DNA from: Candidatus Zhuqueibacterota bacterium | GTDB taxonomy: Bacteria > Zhuqueibacterota > Zhuqueibacteria > Zhuqueibacterales > Geothermadaptataceae | NCBI GenBank assembly: GCA_030950365.1 | Contig: JAUZRQ010000121.1 | Coordinates: 1-34,265 of the forward strand | DNA length: 34,265 nucleotides | Direction: 5' to 3' | Shown here: positions 1 through 7,246 of the stretch, in pieces | How the letters are laid out: the number at the start of each line of letters is the position of its first letter | Numbering within the stretch: the stretch's first letter is position 1 | Notes under the pieces: model-generated | Database searches by the model: none | What the model was told of the DNA's origin: nothing | Seen by the model: only the letters and a program-made list of their open reading frames with translations | Position numbers and translations under genes: made by a program

Positions 1-411
1 CTGAACATCCGTGTGGATGTAGCGCCGGAACAGGAGGGCAACAACCAGAGCGTGGTCGGGCGGCTGAAAACGGACAATTTCAGCGCGCCATTGCTCATGC
101 GCGTGGGCCTGGCCTGGGACGCCTTTGCCAGTGAAAGCCACAGGCTGACACTGGCCCTCGAAGGCCTGAACCCGAACGACAATACGCAAAGTGTGAACGT
201 AGGCGCAGAGTATGCCATGCTCAATAACATGCTGGTGCTGCGGGGCGGCCTGAGCGAGCTGTTTCTGGATGAGCGTGAACGTAATTTTTCGCTGGGCATT
301 GGCGTGAATTTCAGCATGCAAACCGGGGTGGCCATTGCGGCCAGCTACTCGTACCAGGATTTTGTGCATTTGAATTCGATCAGTAAATTCACCCTCGAGG
401 TGCAGTTTTAA
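1..411 (+). CDS. C-terminal end of an outer-membrane beta-barrel protein (PorV/PorQ-like), partial
   Basis: The reading frame is open from base 1 and stops with TAA at 409-411, so only the last 136 residues are present. The visible part is a run of amphipathic strands with alternating aromatic and small residues (LTLALEG, VNVGAEYAM, LVLRGGLSE, FSLGIGVNF, GVAIAASYSY) and ends in the aromatic-terminated strand FTLEVQF, the usual end of an outer-membrane barrel. The strand pattern and the phrase 'GAEYAMLNNMLVLRGG' resemble PorV/PorQ-family barrels that accompany type IX secretion in FCB bacteria, which fits the T9SS-sorted protein just downstream. The family call is inference from pattern memory; barrel membership is better supported than the exact family. 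Confidence 0.55.
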   Translation: MNIRVDVAPEQEGNNQSVVGRLKTDNFSAPLLMRVGLAWDAFASESHRLTLALEGLNPNDNTQSVNVGAEYAMLNNMLVLRGGLSELFLDERERNFSLGIGVNFSMQTGVAIAASYSYQDFVHLNSISKFTLEVQF

Positions 412-612
412 GAAAGCCCATGCGCGGTTTGCGGAAGCATCCTCAGAATGGCCGTGCATTCATTGGATTCCATACGATTTGGTCAAATCAGGATAAAATT
501 AGGAAATGCAACTTGTTAACCCAATTTTCACGAAAGGAGGTCGATAGGCGGAAAATAGGTATAGTGCAAATCCCTAAGTGATCAACAATTCAACTTTTAA
601 ACGGGAGGGAAC

Positions 613-2712
613 ATGAAACACCGATTCAATGTTCCAGTCTGGAGTTTGTTAATTTTGCTCCTGACCTTTGGTGTCACGTCTCTGGCTTTAGGGCAGAACA
701 CTATCAAGGTCACGTTTAACTTGAACACCTCAACGAACCTGGATACGCTGAACGAAAACCATTTTGTAGAGATCCGAGGGGCGTTGAATTGGAAAACGGG
801 TGCCATTTTACCAGGCGGCAAGACCATCGACTGGAATAGCAGTTCGGATCTGGAGATGACCAATGTCGGCGGCGACTACTGGACCATCACGTTCGAAATG
901 GAACCGGACGATACGCTGTATTACAAATTCTGGACGGGGTTTGATCCCGATAATGGCACTCATCCGAACGGTGGCTGGGAAGGCCCTTTTAATCAGGCCA
1001 TCAATGCCGATACGCGTGTTTTTATCTCCGGCAACACCGATACGGTGGTCGCCTTACAATTTTACCATCCGGATATCGGTGGGCAAAAGGTCGATCAGTA
1101 TTGGCGACCGTTTGAGACCAAGCAAGATTCCGTGGCCATTTTCTTCCGCGTGAACATGGGCGGAGTCACTGAATCCGAACGCTTCAATCCAGACGTAAAT
1201 GGCCCCGTGGGTGTCCGGGGGGAACCAAGTACCTCAAACGGTGCGCTCGATTGGGGAAGCACCAAAGTCATTCTGACCCGCGAAACCGACAGTGTTAACG
1301 GTGGTTCGTTCTGGTCTGGAGTGGTGTATATCCACAAAGATTCGCTCAAAGTCGGTGATGTTCAGAATTACAAGTTCTTCATCGAAAATGATACCGATAA
1401 TGGCTGGGAAAATAGTGTCCCCAACCGTACCTTCACTTACACAGCCACCCTGGTAACCAGCGGCGGTGATACTACGCTACATTGGCGCTATTTCGATGAT
1501 CTGAAACCCACGGGCAAGCAGCCGGTGGAGAGCACGGTCACCTTCCGTGTCAATCTTGAAGCGCTGGAAAAAGTGGGGCTGTTCGATCGTGGCGCCGGTG
1601 ATAAAGTCGCCGTGATTGGCGCCAAGGGCTGGAACCGCCCAGACGATTTGATCATGATGAACTTCATCCCGGCCTTGCAGGAATGGGCGGTTTCCGAGCC
1701 GTTCCGCGAAATTCCTGGATCGATGATTCCTTACAAGTATTTCATCATCTGGGATTCTTCCCGGGTGGACACCAATAGCAGCAATTACATTGCTGGACTG
1801 GATATCAATGATGGCTGGGAAGAGCCGGGTGTGACGGGCGGCGGCAACCGTGTGTTCGAATATCAGAATGCCCCACAGCAGACGCCTCCGGGTGACCTTG
1901 GAAAAGACCTGCAATTCTATGATTCGGTGCCGGTGCAGGGCGTGATTGAAACACCAATCACCGTGACCTTCAATGTGGATATGCGCCCGGCCGCCGATGC
2001 CGCGACCAATCCCAAAACGTTGTTCCGGCCAGGCCAAGATAGTGTTTATGTCCAATTTGATGGCTCGTTGTTTGCATTGACCCAGGGCATGCCTAAGGGC
2101 GGTGAAAATGCCCGCATTCTACTCACCGATGATGATGGCGACGGGATTTATTCAGGGGCCATGCAGCTCAATGTGCCGACCCTGTACATGGTCAGTTATA
2201 TTATTGCCTATTCCACCGATACCGGCTTCGAAACCAACGGTGGCGGTTTCGATAAGGGACGGCGCTATTATCAGTACATCCGTCCGACCCGGGTGAACAG
2301 CGACGGTACCATCGAGTGGCCGAGCGAATACAGTTTCCCAACGGTGGTCTGGAAAGAGAAGGATCTTGATGTGGAAGATCCGCCGGACCTGTTCACCCCC
2401 ACAGGTATTGCCGATGAGCGTGCGGGCCTGCCGAAATCGTTCCGCCTCGAGCAGAACTTCCCGAATCCCTTCAACCCCGAAACGGAAATTCGCTATGAGT
2501 TGCCGGTAGCCAGCCATGTGAATATTTCCGTGTACAACCTGATGGGGCAACTGGTCAAGACCCTGGTGGATGCGCGTCAGGATCAGGGCGTGTATTCCAT
2601 CAAGTGGAACGGCCAGAACGAGCACGGCCGGACCGTGGCCACGGGCGTGTATCTGCTCAAGATGCGTGCCGGTGATTTCTTGCAGGTGCGCAAGATGGCC
2701 TTTGTGCGGTAA
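613..2712 (+). CDS. Secreted protein of four tandem beta-sandwich (CBM48/E-set-like) modules with a T9SS type A sorting domain
   Basis: A 699-residue exported protein. Residues 1-28 form a signal peptide (MKHR, hydrophobic core, SLALG). Four modules of about 110-130 residues follow, beginning near residues 31, 173, 309 and 450. Each opens with a strand such as VTFNLN, IFFRVN, VTFRVN or VTFNVD; the first three contain a Y-K-F/Y strand and a NGWE or DGWE turn, as in starch-binding E-set/CBM48-like folds. No catalytic motif is visible. Residues about 609-699 are a T9SS type A sorting domain (NFPNPFNPETEI, then NISVYNLMGQ and GVYLLKM), expected to be cleaved when the protein is anchored at the surface. 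GGGAGG at 603-608 supports the ATG. Two hairpins follow the gene. Binding of alpha-glucan is inferred from module type and the nearby GH13 gene. Confidence 0.75.
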   Translation: MKHRFNVPVWSLLILLLTFGVTSLALGQNTIKVTFNLNTSTNLDTLNENHFVEIRGALNWKTGAILPGGKTIDWNSSSDLEMTNVGGDYWTITFEMEPDDTLYYKFWTGFDPDNGTHPNGGWEGPFNQAINADTRVFISGNTDTVVALQFYHPDIGGQKVDQYWRPFETKQDSVAIFFRVNMGGVTESERFNPDVNGPVGVRGEPSTSNGALDWGSTKVILTRETDSVNGGSFWSGVVYIHKDSLKVGDVQNYKFFIENDTDNGWENSVPNRTFTYTATLVTSGGDTTLHWRYFDDLKPTGKQPVESTVTFRVNLEALEKVGLFDRGAGDKVAVIGAKGWNRPDDLIMMNFIPALQEWAVSEPFREIPGSMIPYKYFIIWDSSRVDTNSSNYIAGLDINDGWEEPGVTGGGNRVFEYQNAPQQTPPGDLGKDLQFYDSVPVQGVIETPITVTFNVDMRPAADAATNPKTLFRPGQDSVYVQFDGSLFALTQGMPKGGENARILLTDDDGDGIYSGAMQLNVPTLYMVSYIIAYSTDTGFETNGGGFDKGRRYYQYIRPTRVNSDGTIEWPSEYSFPTVVWKEKDLDVEDPPDLFTPTGIADERAGLPKSFRLEQNFPNPFNPETEIRYELPVASHVNISVYNLMGQLVKTLVDARQDQGVYSIKWNGQNEHGRTVATGVYLLKMRAGDFLQVRKMAFVR

Positions 2713-2722
2713 CCGCAGCTTT

Positions 2723-2759
2723 TTAATCCTGGCAGGGGTTCATGCCCTGCCAGGATTAA
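2723..2759 (+). terminator. Long perfect hairpin after the T9SS-sorted gene
   Basis: A 15-bp perfect stem (2723-2737 with 2745-2759) and a 7-nt loop lie 11 bases past the stop. No T-run follows, so it may act as an mRNA 3'-end stabiliser or a weak terminator ahead of the stronger hairpin at 2774. Confidence 0.6.
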
Positions 2760-2773
2760 GGTGTACGACGATC

Positions 2774-2805
2774 AAGGGCATGCGCCCCAACGCATGCCCT
2801 TTTCC
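2774..2805 (+). terminator. Rho-independent terminator
   Basis: An 11-bp perfect stem AAGGGCATGCG (2774-2784) pairs with 2791-2801 across a 6-nt loop, followed by a T-rich stretch. It is the second of two hairpins in tandem and probably ends the transcript of the T9SS-sorted gene. Confidence 0.7.
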
Positions 2806-3001
2806 TTTGTTTCGGAATAGGTAGCGCCAACATCCTGTCCGGCAAAAAGGCAGAACGTGGATGCGGGCATGTTAATTCGCGGTCAAGGACCGCTTTTAGC
2901 CGGGCTAATTTTTTATTAAATGGGATAGAGGCCGTCTCTGACGGCCGGATAAATCGGATATGTTTTTCGATTAATTCGCAATTCGTTTTCCATTTGACCT
3001 C

Positions 3002-5026
3002 ATGAAAAACAAAAACAAACCCCTCACCGAAAAACAAAAGAAATTCATCCGCAAGCATCAGCATGAACTGTCGGTCGACGCCATCGCCAAACGGCTGAGC
3101 GTCTCGCCGGAACAGGTGCGTCGCTATCTTGAGGCTGGCGGCGCACGATTGAGCCGCAAAAAGTTGCTGCTGTTCCGGATCGCGATGGTTTTGCTACCGG
3201 TGCTGTTTTTTCTCTTGCTCGAAGCCATCCTGCGGCTGAGCAACTACGGCGGCAATCTGTCCCTGTTCATCGAAGCGCCCGGAGAATATTCCGATTATTA
3301 CATGTGCAATCCCAATGTGGGCCGGCGCTACTTTTTCATGCAATCCACCATTCCGGATCCTCCTCTGGAGCTGTTTTTGAAACAGAAGCCCACCAACGGT
3401 TACCGCATTTTTGTGCTCGGCGGCTCCACTGCGGCCGGCTATCCGTACGGCAACAACATCATGTTTACGCGCGTGCTGCAAAAGCGGTTGGCAGACGCCT
3501 TTCCGGAGCGATACATCGAAGTCATCAACACGGCCATCCCGGCGATCAATTCTTACACACTGCTGGATTTCATGGATGAAATTCTGGAACAGCAGCCCGA
3601 CATGCTGCTCATTTATGCCGGGCACAACGAATTTTACGGCGCCCTGGGCGTCGGTTCCAACGAATCCATGGGCAAATTTCGTGGCTTCGTGAAATTTTAT
3701 CTTAAGTTGGAGCGGTACAAAACGTTTCTATTTCTGCGTGACATCCTTGCGAAAGTCACCAAACAGACCAGCGAGTGGCTGTTCGGCGGTAGCCCGGCGA
3801 AACCTTCGGGCACGCTGATGGAACGCATGGTGGCCGAGCAAACCATCCCGTATGGCAGTCCGCTGTACCAACTGGGCCGGCGGCAATTTGCCGGCAATCT
3901 GGAAGATATTTTGCGCCAGGCGAAGAAAGCCGGGGTGCCTGTGGTGCTCAGCGAGCTGGTGAGCAACATTCGCGACATGAAGCCGTTTGTTTCCGTGGCC
4001 GCGGACAGTCTGCCGCCTGCCGGGGATGTATTCCGCCAGGCGCGTGTCGCCGAGCAGGCCGGCGAATACGACACGGCCCGGCAACTGTACTACCGCGCCA
4101 AAGACCTTGACGCGCTGCGGTTTCGAGCCACTGAAGATTTCAACGCGGTCATTCATGAACTGGCGCGGCGATATAACGTGCCCGTGGTGCCCTTGCGGCG
4201 GTTTTTCGAGCAGAAATCGCCGCACGGATTGATGGGGGACAACCTGTTTCTCGAGCATCTGCATCCAAATGTGGACGGCTATTTTTTAATGGCAGACGCA
4301 TTTTTTGAGACGTTGCGGCAACATCGCATGATTTCCCGGGAATGGAAACCGGACCGGCTGCGACCGGCCGCCTACTACCGCGAAACCTGGGGACTGACGG
4401 AACTGGATACGATCTATGCCAACCTGCGCATCCGCATCCTGAAAGGCAACTGGCCGTTCAAACCCCGCTGGCAGAAAAACATGGCCATGGCGAATTACCA
4501 TCCGACCACCTTGGCCGAGTCGTTGGCGGTGAAGATTATCCTGAATGATAAATACACTGCGGAAATGGCGCACGTTGATCTGGCCAAACGCTACGAACGC
4601 CTGGGGCAGTATGTGAATGCGTTCCGCGAGTATTATGCCAACCTGTATGCGACGCCGCAGAATATTTCGCCATACATTCACGCGGCCAACATGCTGATCA
4701 AGGCACGGCAGTTTGCCCGCGCCCTGCCGATCTTGTACCAATCGCTCAAGGTGGAAGAAACCGCGTTCGCCTACAAGTGGATCGGACAGATTTTGCTGGA
4801 TCGCGGTAATCTCGACGAAGCGATACCGTTTCTGGAGAAAGCCCTCAACGTGATACCCAACGATGCACAATTACTGTATAACCTCGCCGGCGCACGCGCC
4901 CTGCAAAACGAATTTGAGCAGGCGCTGGCGTTGCTTCAGAAACTTGAAACCATTCAGCCCGGATTCCCGGGAGCCCGGGATTTAATGCAGCAAATCAAAA
5001 AGGTGATATATGATCAGAAAAAGTAA
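3002..5026 (+). CDS. Membrane-anchored SGNH/GDSL-type hydrolase with N-terminal HTH-like segment and C-terminal TPRs
   Basis: A 674-residue protein. Residues 22-46 (LSVDAIAKRLSVSPEQVRRYL) look like a helix-turn-helix and precede one transmembrane segment at about 56-76. The SGNH hydrolase domain follows: the serine block is GGSTAAG with S142, the asparagine block is AGHNEFYG with N209, and the histidine block is EHLHPNVDGY with H421. A lipase, esterase or deacylase acting outside the cytoplasmic membrane is expected. Residues about 341-395 contain a TPR-like helical insertion, and about 519-670 are tetratricopeptide repeats. No clear Shine-Dalgarno precedes the ATG at 3002, but the next in-frame ATG would lose the HTH-like part. 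The 3' end overlaps the GH13 gene by 17 bases, so the two are probably co-translated. Substrate unknown. Confidence 0.75.
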   Translation: MKNKNKPLTEKQKKFIRKHQHELSVDAIAKRLSVSPEQVRRYLEAGGARLSRKKLLLFRIAMVLLPVLFFLLLEAILRLSNYGGNLSLFIEAPGEYSDYYMCNPNVGRRYFFMQSTIPDPPLELFLKQKPTNGYRIFVLGGSTAAGYPYGNNIMFTRVLQKRLADAFPERYIEVINTAIPAINSYTLLDFMDEILEQQPDMLLIYAGHNEFYGALGVGSNESMGKFRGFVKFYLKLERYKTFLFLRDILAKVTKQTSEWLFGGSPAKPSGTLMERMVAEQTIPYGSPLYQLGRRQFAGNLEDILRQAKKAGVPVVLSELVSNIRDMKPFVSVAADSLPPAGDVFRQARVAEQAGEYDTARQLYYRAKDLDALRFRATEDFNAVIHELARRYNVPVVPLRRFFEQKSPHGLMGDNLFLEHLHPNVDGYFLMADAFFETLRQHRMISREWKPDRLRPAAYYRETWGLTELDTIYANLRIRILKGNWPFKPRWQKNMAMANYHPTTLAESLAVKIILNDKYTAEMAHVDLAKRYERLGQYVNAFREYYANLYATPQNISPYIHAANMLIKARQFARALPILYQSLKVEETAFAYKWIGQILLDRGNLDEAIPFLEKALNVIPNDAQLLYNLAGARALQNEFEQALALLQKLETIQPGFPGARDLMQQIKKVIYDQKK

Positions 5027-6878
5027 CCGGCTTTTGCGAAACTTTGGATGCGCGTTATTGTTGACTTTCTTTCTGGCACAGTCGCTGTTAGCGCAAAAAG
5101 AAAAATCCTTGCACCACGTGCCGGAATGGGCCAAGGATGCCGTGTGGTATCAAATTTTCCCTGAACGGTTCCGCAACGGCGATCCGTCCAACGATCCGAC
5201 CGTGGATGACATCATGGGCGGCTGGCCATGGTCGCGCCCGAAACAATGGCGCATTCATCCGTGGACATCGGACTGGTACAAACTTCAGCCGTGGGAGAAT
5301 AACACCGGTAAGGGGTTTTACTGGGAAACCGGCCTGCGGCGCTATGGCGGTGATTTGCAGGGCGTGCTGGATAAGCTGGATTATTTGCAGGAACTGGGCA
5401 TCAATGCCATTTATTTCAATCCGCTGTTCGAAAGCCCATCGCTGCACAAATACGATGCGGCGATGTACCATCACATCGACAACAATTTTGGGCCGAATCC
5501 GGAGCTCGATCGCCGCATCTGGGCAGAGGAAGACCCGACACAGCCGTCCACCTGGAAATGGACCTCAGCCGACAGCCTGTTTTTGAAGCTGATCCGCGAG
5601 TGCCATGCGCGAGGCATCCGGGTGATCATCGATGGCGTGTTCAATCATGTCGGCAACACCTTCTGGGCGTTTCAGGATGTGGTCCGCCGGCAGCAGGCAT
5701 CCCCCTTCAAAGACTGGTTCATCATCAAGCGCTGGGACGATCCGAAGACGCCGCAAAACGAGTTCGATTATCAGGGCTGGTACGGCGTGCGCGATCTGCC
5801 GGAAATCCGCGAAAACGAGCAAGGGCCGGTGGCCGAGAGTTTTCGCGAACACATCCGCGCCATTTTGCGGCGCTGGATGGACCCCGATGGCGACGGTGAT
5901 CCGTCGGACGGCATCGACGGCTGGCGGCTGGATGTGGCAGAGATGGTAAGCATCGAGTTTTGGCGAGATTTTCGCCGCTGGGTGCGCGACATCAATCCCG
6001 ATGCCTATCTCACCGGCGAGGTGTGGTGGGAAGATTGGAACCGCAACAAAATGTTCAATGCCGCGCCGTGGCTGCAGGGCGACGTGTTCGATGCGGTGAT
6101 GAACTACCGGTTTGCCCGTGCGGTGAAAAAACTTGTCATCGATCGCCGCACGCAAATTTCGCCTCGGGCGTTCGCCGATTCGATTCTGGCACTGTTCCGC
6201 GACTATCCGCGCGACAATGTGTATGTGCTGCAAAACCTGATGGATAGCCACGACGTGGATCGCGTGTCGTCGCAAATCGTCAATCCGGATCGCTGGTACG
6301 ATCACGCCGCCCGTCCCGGACACAATCCCGACTATGACATCCGCAAACCCAATGCTGAAGAGCGGCAAAAACAGCGGTTGATCGTCGGCCTGCAAATGAC
6401 GCTGCCCGGCGCGCCCATGATCTATTACGGTGATGAAGCCGGCATGTGGGGCGGCGATGATCCCGATTGTCGCAAGCCCATGGTGTGGCCGGAATTCCAG
6501 TACGAGCAGGAAGCCTCGCACCCGTTCGGCAGGCCGCGCCCGGTGGACAGCGTGGCATTCGATACCGAACTATTCGAGTGGTACAAAACCCTGATCCACA
6601 TCCGCCGGCAGGAAAGAGCCTTGCGTCGTGGCGATCTGCTGTTTCTCATCGCGCCAGAAAACGAGCCGGTGCTGGCCTTCTCTCGTTTTCTGGCTGGCGA
6701 CACCCTGTGGATCGCGCTGAACAATTCTCCCCAAAACCGCATCCTCCAATTTCGCCATGAGCAAATCGCGGCATCGACGCTAAAGGATCGCATCACCGGG
6801 CGCGTTTTTCATCCCCACGATCGGCTGTATGCCTTCCGACTGAAGCCGTATCAGATATTGATACTCAAGTCCCAATAA
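5010..6878 (+). CDS. Secreted GH13 alpha-amylase-family glycoside hydrolase
   Basis: A 622-residue enzyme with a signal peptide (residues 1-29, core ALLLTFFLAQSLLAQ). The catalytic barrel starts at AVWYQIFPERFRNGDP. The four GH13 regions are present: DGVFNH (208-213), GWRLDVAEM with nucleophile D308, YLTGEVWWE with acid/base E337, and MDSHDVDR with D415. The stretch IYYGDEAGMWGGDDPDCRKPM (418 onward to about 490) is typical of neopullulanase/cyclomaltodextrinase-type members, so short-chain alpha-glucan or pullulan-type hydrolysis is likely. There is no T9SS sorting domain, so it is probably periplasmic or outer-membrane associated rather than surface anchored. AGGTGA at 5001-5006 lies inside the upstream SGNH gene, whose end overlaps this start by 17 bases. 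Confidence 0.9.
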   Translation: MIRKSNRLLRNFGCALLLTFFLAQSLLAQKEKSLHHVPEWAKDAVWYQIFPERFRNGDPSNDPTVDDIMGGWPWSRPKQWRIHPWTSDWYKLQPWENNTGKGFYWETGLRRYGGDLQGVLDKLDYLQELGINAIYFNPLFESPSLHKYDAAMYHHIDNNFGPNPELDRRIWAEEDPTQPSTWKWTSADSLFLKLIRECHARGIRVIIDGVFNHVGNTFWAFQDVVRRQQASPFKDWFIIKRWDDPKTPQNEFDYQGWYGVRDLPEIRENEQGPVAESFREHIRAILRRWMDPDGDGDPSDGIDGWRLDVAEMVSIEFWRDFRRWVRDINPDAYLTGEVWWEDWNRNKMFNAAPWLQGDVFDAVMNYRFARAVKKLVIDRRTQISPRAFADSILALFRDYPRDNVYVLQNLMDSHDVDRVSSQIVNPDRWYDHAARPGHNPDYDIRKPNAEERQKQRLIVGLQMTLPGAPMIYYGDEAGMWGGDDPDCRKPMVWPEFQYEQEASHPFGRPRPVDSVAFDTELFEWYKTLIHIRRQERALRRGDLLFLIAPENEPVLAFSRFLAGDTLWIALNNSPQNRILQFRHEQIAASTLKDRITGRVFHPHDRLYAFRLKPYQILILKSQ

Positions 6879-7246
6879 GGCTGTCCCCGGAATGGCCTGT
6901 GGCAAGAAGGCAAGAATTGTGACGCTTCAGTCATAAACCCGGCGCCGAACAAGTCGATATACAGATTAGGCGACGAATTGCCATTCGGGCTGTTCCGGGA
7001 ATTGGTTCGCCGGCATTTCAGACGCGCAAGGATGCCATTTCCCCATCAAAGCTCCTCCTCCCGCAGCGGAGCCTGTGGGCCCCGAACAGCCATCCTTTTC
7101 TAGATGAAATGAGGGCGCTTGCTGATGTCGTCTTGCCAAAACGAGGACATACCGGTCGCAGGATTCCTGAGTTTTTCTTCGCAAACTGGACAGGCGAGGG
7201 TATAATAATGAGACTGCGGACGCGGCAACTATTCAGGGAGGTTTGT
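6879..7246. other. Intergenic region before the second T9SS-sorted gene
   Basis: No gene or recognisable repeat is seen in 368 bases, apart from the promoter at 7178-7206. No clear terminator follows the GH13 gene. Confidence 0.6.
7178..7206 (+). promoter_or_regulatory. Sigma70-type promoter
   Basis: TTCGCA (7178-7183), a 17-base spacer and a perfect TATAAT (7201-7206). A start of transcription near 7213 would leave about 34 bases before the ATG at 7247, and excludes earlier in-frame starts at 7109 and 7209. Confidence 0.6.

Noticed and set aside
5565-6521. 318-residue minus-strand frame inside the GH13 gene
   Set aside because: An antisense shadow of a gene with all four GH13 regions intact.
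7109-7246. N-terminal extension of the second T9SS-sorted protein
   Set aside because: A TATAAT promoter lies within it and the SD at 7235 points to ATG 7247, which also gives a normal signal peptide.
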